Part shown: positions 1 through 9,829 of the stretch, in pieces
Layout of the letters: every line of letters begins with the position of its first letter
Numbering within the stretch: the first letter of the stretch is position 1
NCBI GenBank assembly: GCA_947455255.1
Contig: CANGOA010000004.1
Coordinates: forward strand, 1 to 57,585
Length of the DNA stretch: 57,585 bases
Reading direction: 5' to 3'
Origin: Flavobacteriia bacterium
GTDB taxonomy: Bacteria; Bacteroidota; Bacteroidia; Flavobacteriales_D; Crocinitomicaceae
Program-made: the position numbers and the translations under genes
Notes under the pieces: generated by a model
The model's input: only the letters and a program-made list of their open reading frames with translations
Told to the model about the DNA's origin: nothing
Database searches by the model: none

Positions 1-399
1 CAAGTAAAATCTCCTAAGTTGTTTATTCGTGATACAGGGTTGTTGCATACCCTGTTGGGTCTTAATGAAAAACAATTAGTTACTCATCCAAAGATAGGTG
101 CTTCATGGGAAGGTTTCGTGATCGAACAATTGAAAAGCCAATTCAAAGAAGATGAAATTTATTTTTGGAATTCACACGGAGGCGCTGAATTAGATGTTCT
201 TTTATTTAGAGGAGGGAAGCGAATTGGTTTTGAAATTAAATATAGCGACTCACCTAATTTGTCTAGGGGATCGTATTCAGCTATGGAAGACTTGAAATTA
301 GATCATCTGTATGTAATTGTTCCTACTTCTAGAACGTATCCTTTGAAAGATAAAATTACAGTAACATCGTTAAAAGAGTTGATTTACCTTGATATATAG
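1..399 (+). CDS. C-terminal part of a DUF4143-type AAA ATPase (5' truncated)
   Basis: The reading frame is open from base 1, so the gene begins outside the window and only the last 132 or so residues are present. The visible part starts within a segment reading LFIRDTGLLHTLLGL, followed by WEGFVIEQL and a nuclease-like stretch (FWNSHGGAELDVLLF, then GFEIKYS). This order is typical of the DUF4143 C-terminal half of AAA_14 family ATPases, which have a P-loop N-terminal half that cannot be seen here. Members are often called 'ATP-binding protein' and their role is poorly defined. It converges on gyrB, with a shared hairpin terminator between them. Family assignment is fairly secure from the C-terminal motifs; function is not known. 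Confidence 0.75.
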   Translation, partial: QVKSPKLFIRDTGLLHTLLGLNEKQLVTHPKIGASWEGFVIEQLKSQFKEDEIYFWNSHGGAELDVLLFRGGKRIGFEIKYSDSPNLSRGSYSAMEDLKLDHLYVIVPTSRTYPLKDKITVTSLKELIYLDI

Positions 400-402
400 C
401 AC

Positions 403-441
403 AAAAAAAACGTTCTTGAAATCAATCAAGAACGTTTAGTA
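403..441. terminator. Bidirectional hairpin terminator between the ATPase and gyrB
   Basis: Perfect 12-bp inverted repeat: left arm AAACGTTCTTGA at 408-419, loop of 6 nt, right arm TCAAGAACGTTT at 426-437. An A-tract precedes the left arm, so it gives a U-tract on the minus strand for gyrB, and T-rich sequence follows the right arm. It sits exactly between two convergent genes. Confidence 0.85.
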
Positions 442-462
442 TTTTCTTTTAACTAAAAAAGA

Positions 463-2475
<2,013 letters not shown>

Positions 2476-2544
2476 TTAGAAGGGAGAAAAGGAGGTGTGA
2501 GAAAGGGTATTTATCAACAAAAATGTAAGATAAATGTTGAAAAA

Positions 2545-3081
2545 TTACTTGGTTCGGATCCAGTCTACAATGCTCTCATCCATCGGTTTAACACGAGGAC
2601 TTACCACTCGTATAAGCTTACCTTGCTCATTAATTAAATATTTCTGGAAATTCCATTTTACATTATTGTCCTCTAAACCATTTTTAGATTTTAATGTCAG
2701 GAAACTATATAATGGTTCGATATTGTCGCCTTTAACAGTTATCTTGCTCATCATAGGGAAGGTAACTCCGTAATTTTTTACGCAAAATGACTTAATCTCA
2801 TCGTTTGTACCAGGATCTTGTTCGTAAAAGTCATTTGTTGGGAAGCCAATAATCACAAAATTACTATCCTTAAACTGTGTGTATAGTTTTTGTAATTCCT
2901 CAAATTGAGGTGTCAATCCACATTTAGATGCAGTATTTACAATCATCACTTTTTTACCTTTCAAAGTAGCCATGTCAAATACTTTTCCTTCAATATCTGT
3001 TACTTTAAAATCGTAAATGGTTTGAGAATATAAATTTCCTATAATGAAAATACTTGTTATAAAAAGTATCAATTTTTTCAT
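2545..3081 (-). CDS. Exported glutathione peroxidase-like thiol peroxidase
   Basis: Thioredoxin-fold peroxidase of the GPx family, reducing peroxides with electrons from thiols. The catalytic motif NTASKCGLTPQ (near residue 50) has Cys rather than selenocysteine, and the family motif WNFQKYL (Trp-Asn) is present near the C-terminus. A signal peptide precedes it (MKKLILFITSIFIIG, then NLYSQ), so it should act outside the cytoplasm. I start it at the ATG ending at 3081, giving 178 residues. A longer frame reaches 3138 but would begin upstream of the promoter box at 3105-3112. It is divergent from the OmpA-domain gene at 3159. Confidence 0.92.
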   Translation of the reverse strand: MKKLILFITSIFIIGNLYSQTIYDFKVTDIEGKVFDMATLKGKKVMIVNTASKCGLTPQFEELQKLYTQFKDSNFVIIGFPTNDFYEQDPGTNDEIKSFCVKNYGVTFPMMSKITVKGDNIEPLYSFLTLKSKNGLEDNNVKWNFQKYLINEQGKLIRVVSPRVKPMDESIVDWIRTK

Positions 3082-3104
3082 ATTATTTAGTTTTAGTATA
3101 GTAA

Positions 3105-3112
3105 CAAATATA
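3105..3112 (-). promoter_or_regulatory. Promoter -7 box for the GPx-like gene
   Basis: Minus-strand TATATTTG (TAnnTTTG consensus) lies 23 nt upstream of the ATG at 3081. A TTG occurs upstream but with a shorter than usual spacer (15 nt). The box decides the choice of the internal start for the GPx gene. Confidence 0.6.
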
Positions 3113-3158
3113 CTAGATTTATTGAAACAATTTTTCATACTAAGCGTTAAATAAAAAT

Positions 3159-4022
3159 ATGAAATCTGTATTACTTTTTATTTGTAGTTTTTTTTATTTC
3201 TGTTCTTTTTCTCAAGTTAAAATGGACGGTATCTGGCAAGGACTAATGGTAAGAGATGGCGCAAAATGGAATGAAGCTACAGTTTTGTTTTTAGAGGTTG
3301 TTACAGTAGATAATAATTTGACTGGTCGCACGCGAGAGGAGGTTACTAAATCGGATTGCTACATGATTCAGAAAATCAAAGGGAGCATCGTTGATAGTGT
3401 GACATTCAAATTCAAACAATATGTCACGGAAAAGAAAAAAGCAACACCGAAAAATTCCTGGATTCCTTTTGAAGCAAAACTTTCTTTTGATACAATCACT
3501 GGTTATTTATCAGGAACTTATACGCAATTGGCAGGTAGAAAAATAGGGGGAAAGATAACTATGTACCGATCTACAGCTGAATTTTCGAATACAGACATGA
3601 TAATGCTACATCAAAGTTGGCGTGATGTGTTTATTCAAGACTTAAATCAACATCGAAAAGCACCTGCAATTCGCGAATGGGAACGTAAAAACTTTGTGTT
3701 TGAACCAATCTATTTCGATTATGATAAAGATAGTTTAAAAGTAGAGTACCAAGGCTATCTGAAAGAAATGGTAAGGGTAGTGCTTGACCATACCGACCTT
3801 AGGATTAAAATTACAGGACATACCGATGCGGATGGTTCGGATGAGTATAACAAAGACCTGTCTGCGCGTCGTGCAAAGTCAATCCAAGATTTTTTTATGA
3901 AATGTGGTTTGCCTCCGCACAAGGTGGTGACCGACTTCAAAGGGGAAGAAGAACCCGTGGATAATAACAAAACCGATAATGGAAAACAACGAAATCGAAG
4001 GGTAGATTTTACGTTTATATAG
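3159..4022 (+). CDS. OmpA-family protein with a novel N-terminal domain
   Basis: Secreted or outer-membrane-associated protein of 287 residues. A signal peptide (MKSVLLFICSFFYFCSFSQ) is followed by a roughly 130-residue beta-rich region starting WQGLMVRDGAKW that I do not recognise. The C-terminal 100 residues form an OmpA-like peptidoglycan-binding domain: FDYDKDSLK, then ITGHTDADGSDEYNKDLSARRA and the terminal NRRVDF. This domain normally anchors the protein non-covalently to the cell wall. There is no beta-barrel region, so it is probably periplasmic or lipid-free surface-associated. It is a single gene convergent with the toxin-antitoxin pair and ends at a 15-bp hairpin. Confidence 0.85.
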   Translation: MKSVLLFICSFFYFCSFSQVKMDGIWQGLMVRDGAKWNEATVLFLEVVTVDNNLTGRTREEVTKSDCYMIQKIKGSIVDSVTFKFKQYVTEKKKATPKNSWIPFEAKLSFDTITGYLSGTYTQLAGRKIGGKITMYRSTAEFSNTDMIMLHQSWRDVFIQDLNQHRKAPAIREWERKNFVFEPIYFDYDKDSLKVEYQGYLKEMVRVVLDHTDLRIKITGHTDADGSDEYNKDLSARRAKSIQDFFMKCGLPPHKVVTDFKGEEEPVDNNKTDNGKQRNRRVDFTFI

Positions 4023-4045
4023 GATTAGACAAAAGACTTTATTTC

Positions 4046-4089
4046 CTTATTGACGAAAAAGTGTGAAAATGTGATTTTTCGTCAATAAG
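4046..4089. terminator. Bidirectional hairpin terminator
   Basis: Perfect 15-bp inverted repeat with arms at 4046-4060 and 4075-4089 (core TTGACGAAAAA / TTTTTCGTCAA) and a 14-nt loop. It separates the OmpA-domain gene from the convergent toxin gene. The A and T runs lie inside the arms, so it can serve both strands. Confidence 0.75.
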
Positions 4090-4095
4090 AGAGAA

Positions 4096-4395
4096 TTATC
4101 TTTTCGAATACCAAATATCAGGGCTTTGTTTTGTACTTAAAACAGCAGTAATTGTTACGGTTTTTAATTCTTCATCAACTAAGTAATGAATCATATAGGG
4201 ATATTTTTTCATGACGCAAGTATGATGCTTGTCATAACGAATTACAAATGCGAATGGATTTTTAGTGATTTTTTTAATTTCTGATCGAACAGCACTAGTA
4301 AATTTTAGTCCTAAACCTCTTTTTTGAGTAGAGTACCAATTAGCATTTGATTTAATATCTTCAAAAGCAATAGGAAGAATATTCAATGTGTACAT
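4096..4395 (-). CDS. ParE/RelE-superfamily toxin
   Basis: A 99-residue basic protein with the ParE-type layout: an N-terminal beta strand and helix (AFEDIKSNANWY), a second helix ending EIKKITKNPFAF, and C-terminal strands with YPYMIHYLVDEE and VTITAVLSTKQSPDIWY. RelE-superfamily toxins either cleave ribosome-bound mRNA or, for ParE, inhibit gyrase; the sequence alone does not tell which. Its ATG overlaps the antitoxin stop by one base (TAATG), indicating translational coupling in a two-gene operon with antitoxin first. Confidence 0.85.
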   Translation of the reverse strand: MYTLNILPIAFEDIKSNANWYSTQKRGLGLKFTSAVRSEIKKITKNPFAFVIRYDKHHTCVMKKYPYMIHYLVDEELKTVTITAVLSTKQSPDIWYSKR

Positions 4396-4643
4396 TACAA
4401 TTCTTTTTCTAATTCATCCATTGCATTGTTAAAGTTTAACACTTGTGTAGGATTTGCATAGAATTCTTGAGATCTTTTGTCGAGTTCAGATTTATGCCAA
4501 TATGGTATATCTTGACTTTCAGAAACAACATTTTTATTGGAATTAAGTAAATTCCAAATTTGATTAATTAAGGATGTATCATTTGAAGAAGTAATCTGTT
4601 GTATAATATCTAACTTAACAGTTTGAAGAGAAGAATTTTTCAT
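4395..4643 (-). CDS. Antitoxin of the addiction-module family
   Basis: An 82-residue acidic protein directly upstream of the ParE-type toxin. The C-terminal half contains IPYWHKSELDKRSQEFYANP, which fits the PF09720-type 'addiction module protein' pattern (I/L-P-x-W-H followed by LxxR and ANP). Such antitoxins bind and block their toxin and often repress the operon. The ATG lies 17 nt downstream of a TAACTTTG promoter box, which is itself adjacent to a 19-bp direct repeat that may be the operator. Confidence 0.8.
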   Translation of the reverse strand: MKNSSLQTVKLDIIQQITSSNDTSLINQIWNLLNSNKNVVSESQDIPYWHKSELDKRSQEFYANPTQVLNFNNAMDELEKEL

Positions 4644-4660
4644 TTTGATTGGTGTTTACT

Positions 4661-4668
4661 CAAAGTTA
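4661..4668 (-). promoter_or_regulatory. Promoter -7 box of the toxin-antitoxin operon
   Basis: Minus-strand TAACTTTG matches TAnnTTTG, 17 nt upstream of the antitoxin ATG. No TTG at the -33 position is apparent. Confidence 0.6.
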
Positions 4669-4707
4669 AAACATTTCTTTTGAATTAGAAAACATTTCTT
4701 TTGAATT
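4668..4707. repeat. 19-bp direct repeat, candidate antitoxin operator
   Basis: The 19-mer AAAACATTTCTTTTGAATT occurs at 4668-4686 and 4689-4707, spaced 21 bp centre to centre (two helical turns). It abuts the promoter box of the toxin-antitoxin operon and fills the gap to the Fic gene. Paired sites on one helix face are what an autorepressing antitoxin would use; that role is inferred. Confidence 0.6.
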
Positions 4708-4714
4708 TCTTAGC

Positions 4715-5497
4715 CTATTCAAATACCAATGAACTCGGTAACATCAGTAAAAAAGGAATGGATTTATTATAGTCAAGTGAATCGTAAAAAATGCCAAGTC
4801 GCGCTAAGTTTTTATAATAATCATTTACCTGTTGGTAATAGTATTTTTCAGATTTAATATACCAAGCATTACTTCCTAATTTTTCTGCTAAGAACCATTT
4901 TTCAAGTAAGCGTGAAATTCTGCCATTGCCATCTCCAAAAGGATGCATGTTGACACATGCTAAATGTAGGAAGGATGCATAATAAAAAACTTCATCAATC
5001 GTCCATTCTTTTGTCAATAATGTATCAATTTCTATCCAAAGTTGATTATATAAATCTTCCACTTTTGAAAGTGAAGCAGCTTCGTATTGAATTCGACCTG
5101 TTTTGTGTTCCATTACAAGCATTTCTGTGTTACGAAGAACGCCTTGTTGACTTTTAGGTAATAAATGAGTCGTTATTAGTTGGTGAACTTTTGAGAAGTT
5201 TGATTTTGTTAAACGATTGTCTTTAGCAAATAAATACGCTTCGTACAAATCATTTGGTTTTTGTGTAAGTTCTGGAAGGTATTCTATGTTCAGAATTTTG
5301 TGCTTCACATAACTATCCACTTCCAATTGCTCTCCTTCAATTTTTGAGGAAGACATCACAGATACAGAAGTATAAAAGGTAAAACTATTCGGTTCTAGGG
5401 TATTTTCCTGTAACGAAGAAAAAGCAGTTTGAAGATCTATGTCTAACATTGATTTCCATTGGGTGAAGTAGGTGTTTGATAGGAGGGGGGAAGACAT
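4715..5497 (-). CDS. Fic family protein with N-terminal inhibitory motif
   Basis: A 260-residue Fic-domain protein. The active-site motif HPFGDGNGRISR (near residue 180) matches HPFxDGNGRxxR, so all residues for nucleotide transfer, usually AMPylation, are present. Near residue 50 the sequence SSKIEG fits the (S/T)xxxE(G/N) autoinhibitory helix, placed N-terminal to the Fic domain as in class II Fic proteins, so the enzyme should be self-restrained. The target is unknown. It lies 71 nt upstream of the toxin-antitoxin operon on the same strand and 14 nt downstream of hemF. Confidence 0.92.
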   Translation of the reverse strand: MSSPLLSNTYFTQWKSMLDIDLQTAFSSLQENTLEPNSFTFYTSVSVMSSSKIEGEQLEVDSYVKHKILNIEYLPELTQKPNDLYEAYLFAKDNRLTKSNFSKVHQLITTHLLPKSQQGVLRNTEMLVMEHKTGRIQYEAASLSKVEDLYNQLWIEIDTLLTKEWTIDEVFYYASFLHLACVNMHPFGDGNGRISRLLEKWFLAEKLGSNAWYIKSEKYYYQQVNDYYKNLARLGIFYDSLDYNKSIPFLLMLPSSLVFE

Positions 5498-5511
5498 AAT
5501 ATAATTTGAAA

Positions 5512-6408
5512 TTAATTAACCCAATCCCAATTCTTACCTAATACTTTCAACGTCTCCGCTTCCTCACTACCTTCTTTCGCCTCATACTGATACTCCCAAT
5601 TTGCCATTGGAGGCAAGGACATCAAAATAGATTCTGTTCTGCCGCCTGAGAATAATCCGAATTTCGTTCCTCGGTCGTGCACTAAGTTAAATTCTACATA
5701 CCTACCACGACGTAAATTTCTCCAAGCAAGGTGATGAGGTTCTATGTGTTTTGTGCGGCCTAATTCTGCTTGTTCCGCATAGATGGATACAAACGAACTT
5801 GCTAATTCCGAACAATAGGCAAAAAGTTGTTCTTTAGTAAGTTTTGTGTTGTTTTCAGATAGATGATCGAAAAATATTCCTCCTATACCACGTGATTCAT
5901 TACGGTGTGGTATGTGGAAATACGTGTCCGCCCAGGGTTTATGTTTCGCATAGAAATCAGCATCGTATTTGTCACAAATCGTCTTTAAACGCTGATGAAA
6001 TAGTTTAGCTTGTGCAGGAATTACATAGTGAGGAGTAAGGTCGATTCCTCCTCCAAACCAATAAGTACCATTATCTAATTCAAAATAACGGACGTTCATG
6101 TGAATGATCGGAACATGTGGATTATGTGGGTGTAGTACGATAGAAATTCCTGTTGCGAAAAACGATTCTCCTTCTAAGTTAAGTTGGGATTTCATTGCAG
6201 GACTCACAGGTCCGTGTACAGCTGAAAATGCAACACCACCTTTTTCTAACAAGTCGCCTTCTTTGATGACACGAGTCAATCCTCCGCCACCTTCTGTTCT
6301 ATCCCAATGATCAGATGAAAAAGTAGCTTTTCCATCTAATTTTTCTAATCCAGCACAGATTTCAGCTTGTAAAGCTTTGTATGCACTCGCAATTTGTTCT
6401 TTAGTCAT
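5512..6408 (-). CDS. hemF: Oxygen-dependent coproporphyrinogen III oxidase
   Basis: Converts coproporphyrinogen III to protoporphyrinogen IX with O2 in haem synthesis, in the cytoplasm. Family motifs include YFGG-type YWFGGGIDLTPHY in the middle and the C-terminal block HHLAWRNLRRGRYVEFNLVHD. I choose the ATG at 6408 (298 residues); the four-codon longer frame would use TTG at 6420. The start overlaps the stop of the preceding LysM gene by 8 nt, so translation is likely coupled. A GGAG lies 8 nt upstream of the ATG, unusual in a phylum that rarely uses Shine-Dalgarno sites. The presence of HemF indicates aerobic growth. Confidence 0.95.
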   Translation of the reverse strand: MTKEQIASAYKALQAEICAGLEKLDGKATFSSDHWDRTEGGGGLTRVIKEGDLLEKGGVAFSAVHGPVSPAMKSQLNLEGESFFATGISIVLHPHNPHVPIIHMNVRYFELDNGTYWFGGGIDLTPHYVIPAQAKLFHQRLKTICDKYDADFYAKHKPWADTYFHIPHRNESRGIGGIFFDHLSENNTKLTKEQLFAYCSELASSFVSIYAEQAELGRTKHIEPHHLAWRNLRRGRYVEFNLVHDRGTKFGLFSGGRTESILMSLPPMANWEYQYEAKEGSEEAETLKVLGKNWDWVN

Positions 6409-8128
6409 TGATTTCTCCAACTTTTACGATTTTGTAATCGTCTTGTTTTAAGATAAAGGAAGCTCTGTTTTCAAATCCGTTTCCTTCTTTCACTTGCGCA
6501 GGACTGATGATGTTCATAACCCCGTCGCCAGGCTTTTGTTCCAACAACATTTTTTGCGCGAAATACATGGTTACATCAAAACCTTGTACCGCATATTTTG
6601 TTAACGCGGTATTGTATTTTTTACGGTATAATTTCTTTAATTTTCCAGTCTCTTCACTGGTGATATCGAAATCCACAGAAGAAGCATAATGGAAGTTTAA
6701 TCTGTTTTTTGCTTCTGCAGAGATATCATCAAAATTTACCCAGTCTTTTGTTCCCACTAACGTAATAATCTGGGATTTAGGTTTTGTACTCCAAGCAGAT
6801 AATTGATCGGTAATGCTAGTTGCTAATGCTCTATCACGTGTAGGAACAACAAATACACAGTTTTTTGCTTTTTTCAAATGCGTAGGAATGTCTTTTTCTT
6901 GAATCTCCACCAATTTTTTGATGCCTAAGGATAAGAAAGAGGAACGAAACGCTTGGTATAAGTCCTCGTCTTTTGGTCCAACTTTAACAATATAGATTTG
7001 TTCTGCAACGTAATTTTTTTGCACAAACTTTGCCATGTTTTTAATAAGCGTAATCTCAGATGCAACCGCATTGGTTACTGCAGGGTTTTCTTTTAAAACT
7101 GTTGTTGTAGCTACAATTGGACTAATTAAGTGAATGTTATTTGCTTTACAAAGTTTTGCTGTAAGTTCTAAGTTCTCTCCGTTAAATGGTCCGATGATTA
7201 ATTCTGAATTAAGAACATCATTCTGACGAAGTAGGGGAGCGACCGTACTCGTATCACTACCAGCATCTAGTACAACCACCTTCCCTTTGTAGCCCATCGC
7301 CATCAAAGAATCGATAGCAATTTGAGCACCCATGTAGAATTCAGTAGCAATTGCGGAAGTAGGGTCGTTCGTTTTATCTGTATTAAAAGGCAATAAGAAG
7401 GTTAACGCGTGTGTTCGTTCTTTGGTAACTGGTACAACGGGTGTCGTATTACTTGGTGTTGTAGTTGTTGGAATAGTTTCCACTTGTCTTACAGCTACAT
7501 CTTCTACTTTTTTAGGGTAAATTGGAACACGCAAGGTCATTCCAGGTTTTAATTGACTGGAAGATATGTTGTTGTTCATGCGAGATAATTCATCGACCGT
7601 AACCATAAAACGCTTGGAAATGTTGTACAGTGTTTCATGATCCAATACTTTGTGAACAATAACAGTATCTGGTTTTTTGATTGGTTTTTGAGCTTCAGAA
7701 ATGTCAGCAGGTTTTACGCCAGGTATTAAAATGTTTTGACCAGCAATGAAGTCTTTAGTCAATCCCGGATTAATCGCTACTAATTGTTGTTCGGTAAGAT
7801 TGAATTTTTTGATAACGTGATAAAAAGTTTCCCCTTCGTGTATGGTATAAGCAAATGATTTCTCCCCATTTTCTAAAGGTTTTTTCGCAGTAATCGGAAC
7901 CAGTAACTTTTGTCCTTCTCTAACTCCTTTTGCTGTGTCTGGATTTATGAGTGCAACTTCATCTACAGGAACTCCAATTTCTTTACAAACAGAAAATAAG
8001 GTAGCTCCTTTTTTTACAGTATAGATGAAATATTTCTTACCTTCTTTGGTAATTACATCTTTATCATTTAGTTGCCCGAAAACAGGAATGGATAATAACA
8101 ATACGATAATGGTAAAAATGTTTTTCAT
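6401..8128 (-). CDS. Triple-LysM protein with periplasmic-binding-protein fold
   Basis: Exported 575-residue protein: signal peptide (MKNIFTIIVLLLSIPVFGQ), then three LysM domains in roughly the first 190 residues (around FIYTVKKGATLFSVC, FAYTIHEGETFYHVI and VIVHKVLDHETLYNI). A low-complexity Thr/Pro linker follows, then a type I periplasmic-binding (PBP1) domain of about 340 residues beginning HALTFLLPFN. LysM domains bind peptidoglycan. The PBP1 half resembles amino-acid ABC binding proteins, but no transporter genes are nearby, so a cell-wall sensor or scaffold is as likely. The start follows the signal peptide; six extra upstream codons are possible. It precedes hemF with overlap and follows guaA. 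Confidence 0.88.
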   Translation of the reverse strand: MKNIFTIIVLLLSIPVFGQLNDKDVITKEGKKYFIYTVKKGATLFSVCKEIGVPVDEVALINPDTAKGVREGQKLLVPITAKKPLENGEKSFAYTIHEGETFYHVIKKFNLTEQQLVAINPGLTKDFIAGQNILIPGVKPADISEAQKPIKKPDTVIVHKVLDHETLYNISKRFMVTVDELSRMNNNISSSQLKPGMTLRVPIYPKKVEDVAVRQVETIPTTTTPSNTTPVVPVTKERTHALTFLLPFNTDKTNDPTSAIATEFYMGAQIAIDSLMAMGYKGKVVVLDAGSDTSTVAPLLRQNDVLNSELIIGPFNGENLELTAKLCKANNIHLISPIVATTTVLKENPAVTNAVASEITLIKNMAKFVQKNYVAEQIYIVKVGPKDEDLYQAFRSSFLSLGIKKLVEIQEKDIPTHLKKAKNCVFVVPTRDRALATSITDQLSAWSTKPKSQIITLVGTKDWVNFDDISAEAKNRLNFHYASSVDFDITSEETGKLKKLYRKKYNTALTKYAVQGFDVTMYFAQKMLLEQKPGDGVMNIISPAQVKEGNGFENRASFILKQDDYKIVKVGEIND

Positions 8129-8161
8129 AATACTACTGTTTATCATTCATTTTATTCATTG

Positions 8162-8182
8162 CGATGTTGTAATACAACATCG
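8162..8182. repeat. REP-like palindrome, copy 1
   Basis: Perfect 10-bp arms CGATGTTGTA / TACAACATCG around a single central base. It shares the GATGTTG core with the larger palindrome at 8236-8278. Confidence 0.7.
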
Positions 8183-8215
8183 TTACAATCTAATAACGAA
8201 ATTAACCATTCTTTC

Positions 8216-8236
8216 CGTCACTCGTCACTCGTCACT
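8216..8236. repeat. Heptamer tandem repeat (CGTCACT x3)
   Basis: Three exact head-to-tail copies of CGTCACT lie between the two palindromes. Short heptamer tandems of this type occur in intergenic regions of cyanobacteria and Bacteroidota. Confidence 0.75.
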
Positions 8237-8278
8237 TTTTTTGTGGGGATGTTGCATAACAACATCCCTACAAAAAAA
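8236..8278. repeat. REP-like palindrome, copy 2, at the guaA 3' end
   Basis: A 19-bp stem (8236-8254 with 8260-8278, one G-T wobble) with a 5-nt loop. The inner part is GGGATGTTG / CAACATCCC and the outer part TTTTTTTGTG / TACAAAAAAA. It begins immediately after the guaA stop codon, so its transcript could stabilise or end the guaA mRNA. It resembles the GTAGGGATGTTG-type mobile palindromes. Confidence 0.75.
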
Positions 8279-9811
8279 TTACTCCCATTCAATCGTTGCT
8301 GGTGGTTTAGAACTAATGTCGTAGGTTACACGATTAATTCCTTTCACCTGATTGATGATACGGTTTGATATTTTTGCTAAAAACTCGTATGGTAAATGAC
8401 ACCAATCTGCCGTCATTCCATCGGTAGAAGAAACGGCGCGCAATGCTACAGCATTTTCGTATGTTCTTTCGTCACCCATTACGCCAACGGATTGAACAGG
8501 TAAGAAAATTGCTCCTGCTTGCCAAACTTGGTCGTACAAACCATCTTCTTTCAATCCATTGATGAACAAGGAATCTACTTCTTGTAAAATGCGAACTTTT
8601 TCAGAAGTCACTTCACCTAAAATACGGATTCCTAATCCTGGTCCTGGGAATGGATGTCTGCCTAAAATTGCTGGTGCGATATCTAAAGATTTACCTACAC
8701 GTCTCACTTCGTCTTTGAATAATAAACGTAATGGTTCAACCACTTGAAGTTTCATGTAATCTGGTAAACCTCCAACGTTGTGGTGAGATTTAATGGTTTG
8801 AGAAGGACCTCCATTTACAGAAACAGATTCGATCACGTCTGGGTAAATAGTACCTTGACCTAACCATTTTGCATCCGTAACTAATTTAGATTCTTCATCA
8901 AATACATCGATGAAAACTTTTCCAATCGCCTTACGTTTTAATTCTGGGTCTGTTAATCCTTTCAAAGCAGCATAGAATTTCTCGGAAGCATCTACTCCTT
9001 TTACATTCAATCCCATTCCTTTGTAGGAATCTAAAACTGAATTAAATTCGTCTTTACGTAATAAACCGTTATCAACGAAAATACAATGAAGGTTTGCACC
9101 AATTGCTTTGTGTAATAATACAGCTGCAACTGAAGAGTCTACACCACCTGACAAACCTAAAATAACTTTATCCGTTCCAATTTTATCTTGTAAATCTTTT
9201 ACAGTAGATTCTACAAATGAATCTGGAGTCCAAGATTGGTCGCAATGACAAATATCTACGATGAAGTTTTTTAATAAAACAGCACCTTCCAAGGAGTGAT
9301 AAACTTCTGGATGGAACTGGATTCCATAAGTTTGTTCGCCTTCTACATAGTATCCAGCAACTGCTACATCTTCAGTACTTGCAATGATTTTGTAATTGGA
9401 TGGAATTGTTTTGATAGTATCTCCATGCGACATCCATACCTGAGAACCATCAGTCATCCCTTTGGTTAATTCATGTACTTTATCGACATACGATAAATTT
9501 GCTCTACCGTATTCACGAATGGTTGACGGAAGAACTTCTCCGCCATAACTTCCTGCTAAATATTGTGCACCAAAACAAACACCTAATAAAGGAAATTTTC
9601 CTTTGATTGCAGATAAATCTGGTTTTGGTGCTTGAGGGTCACGTGTGGAAAAAGGACTTCCAGAAAGAATTACTCCTTTAATGTTAGTATCTAAAGATGG
9701 AATTTTATTCCAAGGATGAATCTCACAATATACGTTCAATTCTCTTACTCGTCTCGCAATCAGCTGTGTATATTGCGATCCGAAATCAATAATTAATATC
9801 ATTTCTTGCAT
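8279..9811 (-). CDS. guaA: GMP synthase (glutamine-hydrolysing)
   Basis: Converts XMP to GMP with glutamine and ATP. The 510-residue protein has the class I glutamine amidotransferase domain first ([21 protein letters not shown], nucleophile Cys in [13 protein letters not shown], catalytic pair in [11 protein letters not shown]). The ATP pyrophosphatase domain follows ([21 protein letters not shown]), then the dimerisation domain ending [18 protein letters not shown]. Start at 9811 (MQEM) matches family members beginning MQ; Met4 at 9802 is an alternative. A TATATTTG box ends only 4 nt before this ATG, which suggests a leaderless or nearly leaderless message. Confidence 0.97.
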   Translation of the reverse strand: MQEMILIIDFGSQYTQLIARRVRELNVYCEIHPWNKIPSLDTNIKGVILSGSPFSTRDPQAPKPDLSAIKGKFPLLGVCFGAQYLAGSYGGEVLPSTIREYGRANLSYVDKVHELTKGMTDGSQVWMSHGDTIKTIPSNYKIIASTEDVAVAGYYVEGEQTYGIQFHPEVYHSLEGAVLLKNFIVDICHCDQSWTPDSFVESTVKDLQDKIGTDKVILGLSGGVDSSVAAVLLHKAIGANLHCIFVDNGLLRKDEFNSVLDSYKGMGLNVKGVDASEKFYAALKGLTDPELKRKAIGKVFIDVFDEESKLVTDAKWLGQGTIYPDVIESVSVNGGPSQTIKSHHNVGGLPDYMKLQVVEPLRLLFKDEVRRVGKSLDIAPAILGRHPFPGPGLGIRILGEVTSEKVRILQEVDSLFINGLKEDGLYDQVWQAGAIFLPVQSVGVMGDERTYENAVALRAVSSTDGMTADWCHLPYEFLAKISNRIINQVKGINRVTYDISSKPPATIEWE

Positions 9812-9815
9812 GATG

Positions 9816-9823
9816 CAAATATA
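9816..9823 (-). promoter_or_regulatory. guaA promoter -7 box, very close to the start codon
   Basis: Minus-strand TATATTTG (TAnnTTTG) lies in the 18-nt gap between the thioredoxin-fold gene and guaA, with only CATC between it and the ATG. No TTG at normal -33 spacing was found, so the match could be fortuitous. Confidence 0.45.
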
Positions 9824-9829
9824 AGGGAT

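Noticed and set aside
3082-3138. Longer N-terminus for the GPx-like protein
   Set aside because: It would include the promoter box and destroy the otherwise clean signal peptide.
3159-4022. Classical OmpA porin
   Set aside because: Only the peptidoglycan-binding C-terminal domain is present; the N-terminal part does not look like an eight-stranded barrel.
8025-8368. Two plus-strand ORFs crossing the guaA-LysM gap
   Set aside because: They lie antisense to the LysM and guaA genes and over the palindromic repeats, with no protein-like sequence.
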